From positions 1 through 19,157 of the forward strand of contig MNXO01000148.1 in NCBI GenBank assembly GCA_001872995.1: DNA of 19,157 nucleotides, in the 5' to 3' direction. Both the position numbers and the translations under genes were made by a program. This DNA is from Bacteroidetes bacterium CG2_30_32_10 (lineage in GTDB: Bacteria > Bacteroidota > Bacteroidia > Bacteroidales > CG2-30-32-10). The notes under the pieces are model-generated. The model was not told the DNA's origin. It was given only the letters and a program-made list of their open reading frames with translations, and ran no database searches. The first letter of the stretch is position 1, and each line of letters starts with the position of its first letter. Positions 8,841-16,700 of this stretch are shown here, one piece after another.

Positions 8841-8873
8841 TTTGACATTGTAATTAAAAAACATGTAGTTTTG
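8841..8873 (+). promoter_or_regulatory. Bacteroidetes-type promoter for the riboswitch-receptor transcript
   Basis: TTTG at 8841-8844 and TAGTTTTG at 8866-8873 match the -33 and -7 consensus, with a 21-nt spacer that is slightly long. It lies directly before the TPP riboswitch and overlaps the region that would drive the divergent FISUMP gene. Confidence 0.5.
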
Positions 8874-8960
8874 TAATCAGAAAAGAGGGGTGCCTTAATA
8901 AAACAGGCTGAGAATTTACCCATAGAACCTGCTCCGGATAATGCCGGCGAAGGGATTAGG
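8874..8960 (+). promoter_or_regulatory. TPP riboswitch (THI element)
   Basis: The conserved parts of the thiamine-pyrophosphate aptamer are all present in order: GGGGTGCC (8887-8894), GGCTGAGA (8906-8913), TACCC, AACCTG (8926-8932), then CCGGATAATGCCGGCGAAGGGA (8934-8955), whose CCGG arms form the P5-type hairpin. A possible P1 stem is TAATC (8874-8878) with GATTA (8954-8958), although the predicted promoter would start transcription very close to its 5' arm. TPP binding in this RNA class lowers expression of thiamine synthesis and uptake genes. Here it precedes a TonB-dependent receptor on the same strand. Confidence 0.95.
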
Positions 8961-8962
8961 AA

Positions 8963-9013
8963 AACTTTAATTATCGAACGGCTTATTGCCTCTATTTCTT
9001 CCGTTCTAAAGTT
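8963..9013 (+). promoter_or_regulatory. Candidate expression-platform hairpin of the TPP riboswitch
   Basis: AACTTTA plus GAACGG (8963-8969 and 8976-8981) pair with CCGTTC plus TAAAGTT (9001-9013), giving 13 bp with a 6-nt bulge on the 5' side and a 19-nt loop. It starts right after the aptamer and ends 22 nt before the receptor start at 9036. No T-run follows, so a normal Rho-independent terminator is unlikely. Control of translation or of Rho is an inference. Confidence 0.6.
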
Positions 9014-9035
9014 AAACCATAAATTCTAAAATGAA

Positions 9036-11408
9036 ATGAAAAAAAATGTGTTTGTGTGGCTTATGCTCATTGCTTTGCCATTTATTGGCTTTTGTCAATA
9101 TTCTGTTTCGGGAGTGATAAAAGATTTGGAAACTTCTGAAACTCTTGCTGGTGCAAATGTTGTTATTGAAAACACTTTTATTGGTGCCTCCACCAATGAA
9201 CAGGGGCTTTTTAATATCAAAAACCTTAAAAAAGGAAAGTATACTATTAAAATTTCCTTTATAGGTTATATCTCTTATAGTCAATTAATAGATATAAATA
9301 CTGACTTGGTTCTGAATATTCAATTGGAGAAAAGCCATATCTTAGAGGAAACTGTAATTATTAGAGCAACCAACGCTTCTGAGAAAACGCCTACTACTTT
9401 CAAAAACATATCGGTTAATGAAATAAAGCAAGTGAATTTAGGGCAGGATTTGCCTTATTTAATTAGCAATACTCCTTCGGTGGTAACCACCTCTGATGCT
9501 GGTGCTGGAGTTGGTTACACCAATATTCGTATTAGAGGAAGCGATATTACCAGAATAAACGTTACCATGAATGGTATTCCTATGAATGACCCAGAATCGC
9601 AAGTGGTATTTTTTGTAGATTTGCCCGATTTTGCTTCATCGGTTGATAATATTCAAATTATAAGAGGAGTGGGGAGCTCAGCAAATGGCGCTGCTGCCTT
9701 TGGTTCGAGCATTAATATCCAAACTTTAAAACTGAATCCCATTGCTTACGGTGAAATCAATAATTCTTTTGGTTCTTTTAATACCATGAAAAATAATGTG
9801 ATGTTTGGAACGGGTCTGATTGATAAAAAATGGTCGTTTGATGGTAGATTATCTAATTTATCTTCGGATGGCTATATTGATAGAGCTTCATCGAAGCTAA
9901 ATTCCTATTTTGTTTCTGCTGCTTATTACGGAAATAAAAGCATTATTAAATTAAATGTGTTTTCAGGAAAAGAAAAAACCTATCAAGCTTGGAATGGGGT
10001 GCCTCAAGATTCATTGAAAACCAATAGAACTTTCAATCCTTTTAATTATAAGAATCAAACGGATAATTACAAGCAAAATCATTATCAATTAATATTTTCA
10101 AATCAAGTAAATGATACATGGAATATTAATATGGCGATTCACTATACACACGGAGAAGGCTATTATGAGGAATATAAATCGGGTGCTGATTTTGCTAATT
10201 ATGGTATGGATACCATAAATATTAAAGATAGTATTATCACCCAAACTGATTTGATAAGACAACAATGGTTGAGAAATGATTTTTATGGAATTACTTATTC
10301 AGCAAATTACGATAGTAAAAACAAACTAAAATTGTCTTTTGGTGGTGCTTTGAACCAGTATGATGGGGATCATTTTGGTAAAGTAATTTGGGCTACTTAT
10401 GCTTCTAATGGTGATATAAATAAAAATTATTATGAAAACAATGGCTTGAAAACCGATTTCAACATTTATGCTAAGTTGATTTATTCATTAACCAAGCGTT
10501 TTGATATTTTTATGGATATGCAATACCGATATATTGGATATTCTTTTGTTGGATACGATAGAAATTTAAACAATGTAAAGCAAAAGGTAGAGTTAAACTT
10601 TATTAATCCCAAGGCTGGTTTAAATTTCAACATTAACAAAAATAATGTAGTTTATGCATCCATGTGCATTGGCAATAAAGAACCCGACAGAAATGATTAT
10701 GTAAAATCCACTTCAGATAGCATACCTAAAAATGAAACTTTATATGATGCAGAAGCGGGTTATAAGTTCAATAATACAAGAATTGATTTGTCGGCTAATC
10801 TTTTTTATATGGATTATAAAAATCAATTGGTGCTTACCGGAAAAATTAATGATGTAGGCGAATATACCAGAAGTAATATTGACAAAAGTTATCGGACAGG
10901 ATTAGAAGTGGATGCTGCTTTTTTAATATTTCAAAAGCTAAAATTAACTGCCAATGCAGCATATAGCATTAATAAAATAAATCATTTTACCGAATATTTG
11001 GACGATTATAGCAATGGGGGACAAATAATAAATAAGTATAACAATACAGATATTGCTTTTTCGCCATCTATCGTTTCTTCTTGCAATTTGAGTTATACTA
11101 TTTTTAAAAACCTTTCTGCCGTTTTTACCGAAAAGTATGTGGGTAAACAATACCTCGATAATACCTCAAATAGCCACAGAATGATTAATGAGTATATGGT
11201 AAGCGATATAAGAATACATTATATTATTAAAACCAAATTGATGAAAGAGATTGGTATTAATGCGATGGTGAATAATGTGTTTAATAAAATGTATGAATCT
11301 AATGGTTGGTCGTATAGTTATGTTTATGATTATGAAACTATAACGGAGAATGCTTATTACCCTCAGGCTGGAATTAACTTTTTGGTGGGTTTATCGTTGA
11401 AGTTTTAG
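9036..11408 (+). CDS. TonB-dependent outer membrane receptor, predicted thiamine or precursor importer
   Basis: This 790-aa protein has a Sec signal peptide (KKNVFVWLMLIALPFIGFC, cleavage near residue 20). A carboxypeptidase-regulatory-like beta domain covers about 22-98 (VSGVIKDLETSETLAGANVV). A TonB-box-like stretch follows near 104-111 (EETVIIRA). The plug domain covers about 115-230 (IRIRGSDITRINVTMNGIP, NIQIIRGVGSSANGAAAFG). A beta-barrel runs to a C-terminal Phe (LVGLSLKF), as is usual for outer membrane proteins. The substrate is predicted only from the TPP riboswitch in its leader. Riboswitch-linked receptors of this kind (OMR1/OMthi) are known from Bacteroidetes, usually near pnuT and a thiamine pyrophosphokinase gene. 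Neither neighbour is present here. An ATG at 9031 would read only two codons, so 9036 is the start. Confidence 0.92.
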   Translation: MKKNVFVWLMLIALPFIGFCQYSVSGVIKDLETSETLAGANVVIENTFIGASTNEQGLFNIKNLKKGKYTIKISFIGYISYSQLIDINTDLVLNIQLEKSHILEETVIIRATNASEKTPTTFKNISVNEIKQVNLGQDLPYLISNTPSVVTTSDAGAGVGYTNIRIRGSDITRINVTMNGIPMNDPESQVVFFVDLPDFASSVDNIQIIRGVGSSANGAAAFGSSINIQTLKLNPIAYGEINNSFGSFNTMKNNVMFGTGLIDKKWSFDGRLSNLSSDGYIDRASSKLNSYFVSAAYYGNKSIIKLNVFSGKEKTYQAWNGVPQDSLKTNRTFNPFNYKNQTDNYKQNHYQLIFSNQVNDTWNINMAIHYTHGEGYYEEYKSGADFANYGMDTINIKDSIITQTDLIRQQWLRNDFYGITYSANYDSKNKLKLSFGGALNQYDGDHFGKVIWATYASNGDINKNYYENNGLKTDFNIYAKLIYSLTKRFDIFMDMQYRYIGYSFVGYDRNLNNVKQKVELNFINPKAGLNFNINKNNVVYASMCIGNKEPDRNDYVKSTSDSIPKNETLYDAEAGYKFNNTRIDLSANLFYMDYKNQLVLTGKINDVGEYTRSNIDKSYRTGLEVDAAFLIFQKLKLTANAAYSINKINHFTEYLDDYSNGGQIINKYNNTDIAFSPSIVSSCNLSYTIFKNLSAVFTEKYVGKQYLDNTSNSHRMINEYMVSDIRIHYIIKTKLMKEIGINAMVNNVFNKMYESNGWSYSYVYDYETITENAYYPQAGINFLVGLSLKF

Positions 11409-11463
11409 GTAATTCTTTTTTATTTCCGTGTGATATATATTTTACTATAAAATACTTTGTGGG

Positions 11464-11496
11464 CTCTGCGGTTAAAAGCTTAACCGCAGAGTTTTT
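11464..11496 (+). terminator. Strong intrinsic terminator after the TonB receptor gene
   Basis: A perfect 12-bp stem CTCTGCGGTTAA / TTAACCGCAGAG (11464-11475 and 11480-11491) with a 4-nt loop is followed by five T. It begins 55 nt after the receptor stop. The sequence around it (ACTTTGTGGGCTCTGCGGTTAA) resembles a recurring intergenic sequence I recall from Bacteroidetes, so it may also be repeat-derived. Confidence 0.85.
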
Positions 11497-11510
11497 AAAT
11501 TAACCCATTT

Positions 11511-11684
11511 TCAAATCATCTCTATTTTCAACCAAACATCAAATGGTGTTACATCACCAAGCCCCACTTGTCCACCCGTTCGCTTTTTTGCAATAACAAA
11601 TGCGAAGCATTCATAAACACCTTTAAAAAAAATATCAATTCTGCGAATAAAAAGTAAAAAATAAAAATACACTTCTATTGCCTT
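11511..11684 (-). pseudogene. Possible coding remnant or repeat-borne open frame, unrecognised
   Basis: On the minus strand this frame stays open for 57 codons and ends in a protein-like C-terminus, KKRTGGQVGLGDVTPFDVW then LKIEMI and stop. It has no ATG; a GTG about five codons in is the only visible start. Another frame of the same DNA (11549-11614, minus) carries a 21-aa ATG frame, MNASHLLLQKSERVDKWGLV then M. The Gly/Val/Asp-rich, low-AT stretch stands out in AT-rich intergenic DNA. I do not recognise a family. It could be the 3' end of a decayed gene or a dispersed intergenic repeat. Confidence 0.25.
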
Positions 11685-11712
11685 TCATAAAAATATTTAT
11701 AAAAAATCATTT

Positions 11713-11728
11713 ATTCAGCAGACCCTAA
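11713..11728. repeat. 16-nt motif, inverted copy of that at 18919-18934
   Basis: ATTCAGCAGACCCTAA here is the exact reverse complement of TTAGGGTCTGCTGAAT at 18919-18934. Half of its bases are G or C, unlike the surrounding DNA. It resembles an insertion-sequence or MITE terminal repeat. If so, this copy would be the right end of a decayed element lying to its left. No transposase is seen. Confidence 0.5.
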
Positions 11729-11757
11729 TTATAATATGCTCTGTTCGCAAATGTATA

Positions 11758-11821
11758 TTCCCTTTGGGAAAAAGAAAATGCGTAGATTTTGATTTTATTG
11801 ATATTATTCCCCTTCGGGGAA
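11758..11821. repeat. Two short hairpins in AT-rich intergenic DNA
   Basis: TTCCCTTTGGGAA at 11758-11770 and TTCCCCTTCGGGGAA at 11807-11821 are small related perfect hairpins, 49 nt apart. Both are followed on the plus strand by A-rich sequence, not T, so they are not plus-strand terminators. They look like copies of a short dispersed palindrome. Confidence 0.5.
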
Positions 11822-11881
11822 AAAAATAAACACCATATAACGTATTAGCTTTTCGAATTTAAACTTATAGCTGAATAGGAT

Positions 11882-12014
11882 AGCCCATTTGGGCTTTAAT
11901 GCCGAGTTGCGTTCATTGATATAATTTCATTTTAAAATTAGAATGAACTGCATCGGCATAATACCAAGTAAGCGTTCAAATACTGAATATTTCATCTTTG
12001 AACGCAACTTGGTA
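11882..12014. repeat. Cluster of three stem-loops with alternative pairing
   Basis: Three hairpins follow one another. AGCCCA/TGGGCT occupies 11882-11895. ATGCCGA plus GTTCATT pairs with AATGAAC plus TCGGCAT across 11899-11959. TACCAAGT plus GCGTTCAAA pairs with TTTGAACGC plus ACTTGGTA across 11962-12014 (17 bp, one small asymmetric bulge). The outer hairpins can also pair with each other: AGTTGCGTTCA (11905-11915) is the exact complement of TGAACGCAACT (11999-12009). There is no open reading frame. It may be a REP- or MITE-type repeat or a structured RNA. Confidence 0.6.
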
Positions 12015-12170
12015 TAATAGCAATAGAAAATAATTACCACAAAAGCAAAGTGGTTACCCTTAGGGCATTAATATATCTACAATATTCTTAAACATAACCT
12101 TTGAATTTAAACTCTTGTGATGACTTGAAGGATAAAAGGCTTGATAATAGGGTATTAACAGGATTGCAAA

Positions 12171-13550
12171 TTATTTCCTATTTAAGTAATTCCCTTTCAA
12201 TTTTGATTGATTAACAATATTTCCTTTATCAAAAGCCAATATTCCATTCACAATTACATATTCGGGAGAACCTTTAATTTTAATATCATCGTAAATATCG
12301 CTATCGCATCGCTGGAAGTGTGTTTTTTTAGATATTTTAGATATTTTATGAGGATTCCATATCAAAATATCAGCATCAGAGCCAATGCTAATAGTTCCTT
12401 TTTGAGGAAATAAGCCAAAAATCTTTGCAGGTTGTGTGCAACACAATTGAACCCATTGATTAAGTGTAATTTTATTTTTTAAAACGCCATAAGTATAGAG
12501 CAAACTCATACGATGCTCAATGCCACCTGCACCATTAGGTATTTTTGTAAAATCATGAATGCCTGCATCCTTTTGCCCTTTCATATTAAAGGGACAATGG
12601 TCGGTAGCCACTACTTGAAATGTTCCTTTTTTAAGACCATCCCACAATGCCATCTGGTCTGCCTTTTTTCTTAAAGGAGGGCTAATGACATAAGCAGCAG
12701 ACTGAAAACCAGGCAAATTATATTTTTTGTCATCGAGCAATAAATAGTGAGGACAGGTTTCTGCATATACTTTTTGTTTAGCAAGTTGAGCCTTTCTAAT
12801 AAGTACTTTTGATTCTTTAGTAGAAACGTGGACAATATAAACTTTGCATCCAAAAATTTTCGCGATAGCAAGCACTCTATATACAGCTTCCGTTTCAATA
12901 GAAGCAGGATGAGACAATGCGTGATATATGGGCGAAGATTGTTTATTGGATATAAATTCTGTTTGTAAAGCTTTAATTACATCGCCATGTTCGCAATGAA
13001 CAGTAACCAAAGCTTCAAATTTTGCAACGGTTTGCATTATTTTAATCAATTCAGTATCTTCAATTCCAACACTTCCTTTATAAGCAAGGTAAACTTTAAA
13101 AGAAGTGATTCCTTCTTTTTTAATACATTGCTCAATTTCTGAAGCGGAGTTTTTATTCCAACCACACACCCCCATATGAAAACCATAATCAATAAGCGAT
13201 TGAGAAGCTATTTCTTTTCTTTCTTTTAATGCTTTTAACAAAGATTCTTCTTTGGCAGGTGTAACAAAATCGATAACAGAAGTGGTGCCTCCTGCAATTG
13301 CAGCTGTACTTCCTGTTTTAAAATCATCGGAAGAATTACCTGCAGGCGTTGGCAAATCTAAATGAACATGAGCGTCAATAGCTCCAGGTAAAATATACAT
13401 TGAATTGGCATCAATTACTTCTGTTGTAGAATTTGGCTTTTGTATATTTGAATCAATAGAAACAATCAATTTGTCTTTAACTAGAATATCTCTAATCAAC
13501 AAACCTTTTTCGGTAATAATACTTCCATTTTTTATAAGTAGGTGACCCAT
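12171..13550 (-). CDS. hydA: Dihydropyrimidinase / D-hydantoinase-type amidohydrolase
   Basis: This 459-aa protein is a cyclic amidohydrolase of the dihydropyrimidinase/D-hydantoinase group, which opens dihydropyrimidine or hydantoin rings in pyrimidine breakdown. Metal ligands and catalytic residues are complete: DAHVHLDLP (His61, His63), Lys152 in TSFKVYLAYKG as the likely carboxylated lysine with Tyr157 as the usual substrate-contacting Tyr, VHCEHGD (His185), VHVSTKE (His241) and ATDHCPF (Asp317). PNGAGGIEHRMSLLY near 338-352 is typical of dihydropyrimidinases. It lacks the FREPG of dihydroorotase, which is encoded separately at 2284-3639. It stands alone: no dihydropyrimidine dehydrogenase or beta-ureidopropionase gene is beside it, so the true substrate is uncertain. 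The start at 13550 gives the usual N-terminus (LLIKNGSIIT). Confidence 0.88.
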   Translation of the reverse strand: MGHLLIKNGSIITEKGLLIRDILVKDKLIVSIDSNIQKPNSTTEVIDANSMYILPGAIDAHVHLDLPTPAGNSSDDFKTGSTAAIAGGTTSVIDFVTPAKEESLLKALKERKEIASQSLIDYGFHMGVCGWNKNSASEIEQCIKKEGITSFKVYLAYKGSVGIEDTELIKIMQTVAKFEALVTVHCEHGDVIKALQTEFISNKQSSPIYHALSHPASIETEAVYRVLAIAKIFGCKVYIVHVSTKESKVLIRKAQLAKQKVYAETCPHYLLLDDKKYNLPGFQSAAYVISPPLRKKADQMALWDGLKKGTFQVVATDHCPFNMKGQKDAGIHDFTKIPNGAGGIEHRMSLLYTYGVLKNKITLNQWVQLCCTQPAKIFGLFPQKGTISIGSDADILIWNPHKISKISKKTHFQRCDSDIYDDIKIKGSPEYVIVNGILAFDKGNIVNQSKLKGNYLNRK

Positions 13551-13670
13551 AAATTAGTTGTTAGTCGTTAATAATTTGTCAATAGTCATAAGTAAATATT
13601 GTTGATATTAATAGTTATTGATACTCGGTGCAAAAAACTTGTTACTCGGGACTCATTACTAAATAATACA

Positions 13671-13678
13671 CAAAGGTA
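13671..13678 (-). promoter_or_regulatory. -7-like element for the hydantoinase gene
   Basis: The minus strand reads TACCTTTG, matching TAnnTTTG. It would give a leader of roughly 115 nt before the ATG at 13550. No clear -33 box was seen. That leader region has loosely repeated TACTCGG words (about 13622-13628 and 13643-13649) and no convincing RNA structure. Confidence 0.35.
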
Positions 13679-13741
13679 TTCAAAAAGAAATATTGTTATT
13701 AAAAACATAAATAATATTAATACAAATCTCTTAATTTAGTT

Positions 13742-13749
13742 TAATTTTG
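13742..13749 (+). promoter_or_regulatory. -7-like element for secA-dnaB
   Basis: TAATTTTG matches TAnnTTTG, 44 nt before the secA ATG. No TTTG box sits at the expected distance upstream, so support is weak. It would drive secA and the closely following dnaB. Confidence 0.35.
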
Positions 13750-13793
13750 CTTTTCGTTAATTAATTAAAAAAGAATATAATCAAAATAGAGTT

Positions 13794-16700
13794 ATGACAA
13801 GCATTTTCCAAAAATTATTTGGCACAAAATCAGATAAAGATATTAAAGAAATAACCCCATTGGCAAATAAAATTCATGTTGCTTATGAAGTTATTAAGAA
13901 TTTAGATAACGATCAGCTAAGAGCCAAAACTACAGAATTTAAGCGTCGGATTTCTGAATATATTAAAGAAGAAAACGACCAAATTAAAGAACTACAAGAA
14001 AAAGTCGAATTGGAATACGAAATGGACGGCAATGAAAAAGAAAAAATATTTGAAAAAATCGACCAATTAGATAAAAAAATTGCAGAAAAAATTGAAGAAG
14101 TTTTACTAGAAATTCTTCCAGAAGCATATTCAGTTATAAAAGAAACTGCTAAACGCTTTAAAGAAAATGAAGTTATTGAAGTTACTGCAACTGAAATGGA
14201 TGGCGATCTTGCAGCTATAAAACCCAGTGTAGAAATAAAAGGAAATAAAGCATATTATAGCAACAAGTGGATTGCTGGTGGCAACACTATTACTTGGGAT
14301 ATGGTTCATTACAATTCTCAATTAATTGGAGGAATTGTATTACACGAAGGAAAAATAGCTGAAATGGCTACTGGTGAAGGAAAAACATTGGTTGCTACAC
14401 TTCCTATATATCTTAATGCTTTACCAGGAAAAGGAGTTCACATTGTTACTGTAAATGACTATTTAGCAAAACGTGACTCCGAATGGATGGGTGTTTTATT
14501 TGAATTTCATGGACTCAAAGTAGATTGTATTGACCGACATGAACCAAATTCTGATGCAAGAAAAAAAGCTTATCTTGCTGATGTTACTTATGGTACCAAC
14601 AACGAATTTGGTTTTGATTATCTCCGAGACAATATGGCACAACATCCCGTTGATATGGTTCAACGCAGACATAATTTTGCAATTGTGGATGAGGTTGACT
14701 CTGTTTTAATTGATGATGCTCGTACACCGCTTATTATTTCTGGTCCTACCCCAAAAGGCGATATCCATGAGTTCTCAGAACTCCGCCCAAAAATAGAGCG
14801 TATTTATAACCAACAACGTACGTTGGTAACCAATATTTTAGCCGAAGCAAAACGATTGTTATCCGGTTCTTCTGATGCCGAACAAGAAAAAGAAGGCGGA
14901 AAGCTCTTACTTAGAGCTTATAGAGGATTGCCAAAAAACAAAGCCCTCATTAAGTTTTTGAGTGAATCGGGAATAAAAGCAATACTCTTAAAAACAGAAA
15001 ACTTCTATATGCAAGAGCAATCTAAACACATGCATATTGTGGATGATGAACTGTATTTTGTAATTGAAGAAAAAAACAATTCTATTGAGCTTACCGACAA
15101 AGGTCTCGATTACATAACCTCTGATACTACTGATAATAAATTTTTTATTTTACCTGATATAGGTTCAGAAATTGCTGATTTAGAAAAATCAACCCTTACT
15201 GCATCTGAAAAAATACTTAAAAAAAGTGAGTTGTTGCAGGAATTTACTATTAAATCAGAACGCGTACATACTGTTAATCAACTGTTGAAAGCATATACCC
15301 TATTTGAAAAAGATGTGGAGTATGTTATTATGGATAATAAAATAAAGATTGTTGATGAACAAACAGGTCGTGTGCTTGAAGGAAGAAGATATTCTGATGG
15401 TTTGCATCAAGCTATTGAATCTAAAGAAAATGTACAAGTAGAAGCCGTTACACAAACTTATGCTACGGTTACTTTGCAAAACTATTTTCGTATGTATCGC
15501 AAATTAGCTGGTATGACAGGTACGGCAGAAACTGAAGCGGGTGAATTTTGGAATATTTACAAACTCGACGTAGTTGTTATTCCTACCAATATGCCTGTTA
15601 TTAGAAAAGATTTTGAAGACCTTGTTTATAAAACAAAACGTGAAAAATATAGTGCTGTTATTAATGAAATTAGCGAGTTAGTAAAAGCAGGAAGACCAGT
15701 TTTGGTTGGTACTACTTCTGTTGAAATATCTGAATTATTAAGTAAAATGCTCAAATTGCGTAACATTAAACACAATGTATTAAACGCAAAACTGCACCAA
15801 CGAGAAGCGCAAATTGTTCTCGAAGCTGGTAGAGCTGGCACTGTTACTATTGCAACCAATATGGCTGGTCGTGGTACTGACATTAAGTTAGGCGAAGGAG
15901 TTAAAGAAGCTGGTGGTTTAGCAATTATAGGAACAGAAAGACACGAATCAAGACGTGTTGATAGACAGTTGAGAGGTCGTGCTGGTCGTCAGGGAGACCC
16001 AGGAACATCGCAGTTCTTTGTTTCTTTGGAAGATGATTTGATGCGTATATTTGGTTCTGATAGAATCGCCAAAATTATGGATAGAATGGGGTTGAAAGAT
16101 GGAGAAGTTATTCAACACTCTATGATTACAAAATCTATTGAACGAGCCCAGAAAAAAGTAGAAGAAAACAACTTTGGTATTCGTAAACGTTTGCTCGAAT
16201 ATGATGATGTGATGAATGCCCAAAGAGAAGTTATTTACAAAAAAAGAAGAAACGCACTCTACGGAGACCGCCTTTCTATTGACACTGCAAATATGATGCA
16301 TGATATTTGCGAAAACTTTGTGTTCGATTATCAAGATAACCGCGATTACAATGGTTTTAAATTTGAAATGCTTAAAACTATTGGTATAGAAGCTTCAATA
16401 AGCGAAGATGATTTTTTTAATATGAAACCTGATGAGATTACGGATATAATTTATAATGATGTTAGTAATTATTACAAACAAAAATCGCTTTCTGTTACAG
16501 AGAAGGCTTATCCTGTTATTAAAGATGTTTACGAAAATAGTGCTCATACTTATGAAAAAATAGCTTTACCAATAACTGATGGAACCAAAACATTGCAAGT
16601 GATTACTGACCTTAAAAAAACTTATGACACCAAAGGTAAAGAGCTTTCAATAGCTATTGAAAAAGGTATTACACTCGCAATTATTGATGACGAGTGGAAA

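Larger units (their letters stand above)
11409..12170. other. Gene-poor intergenic region between the receptor and hydantoinase genes
   Basis: These 762 nt hold no complete gene. They contain the receptor terminator, a possible coding remnant on the minus strand, the IS-end-like 16-nt motif, two small palindromes and the three-hairpin cluster, each listed separately. From about 12015 to 12170 I see only AT-rich sequence with a small CCCTTAGGG palindrome near 12057. The region separates two convergent genes. Confidence 0.7.

Noticed and set aside
8793..8864. Longer N-terminus of the FISUMP lipoprotein starting at 8864
   Set aside because: It would place the lipobox Cys at residue 53 and puts the start upstream of the likely promoter; the ATG at 8792 gives a normal lipoprotein signal.
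8842..8870. TTGACA at 8842-8847 as a sigma-70 -35 box
   Set aside because: There is no TATAAT-like partner at 17 nt, and Bacteroidetes housekeeping promoters use the TTTG/TAnnTTTG pattern, which fits better here.
11807..11821. CCCC-GGGG hairpin as a terminator
   Set aside because: The following bases on the plus strand are A, not T, and no gene ends just before it on either strand.
8874..13550. Functional link between the TPP-regulated receptor and the hydantoinase-type enzyme as a thiamine-pyrimidine salvage unit
   Set aside because: The genes are convergent, separated by a terminator and 760 nt of repeats, and no riboswitch precedes the hydantoinase gene.
15948..16334. 128-aa open frame antisense to secA
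   Set aside because: It lies wholly within conserved SecA coding sequence and its translation has no recognisable domain.
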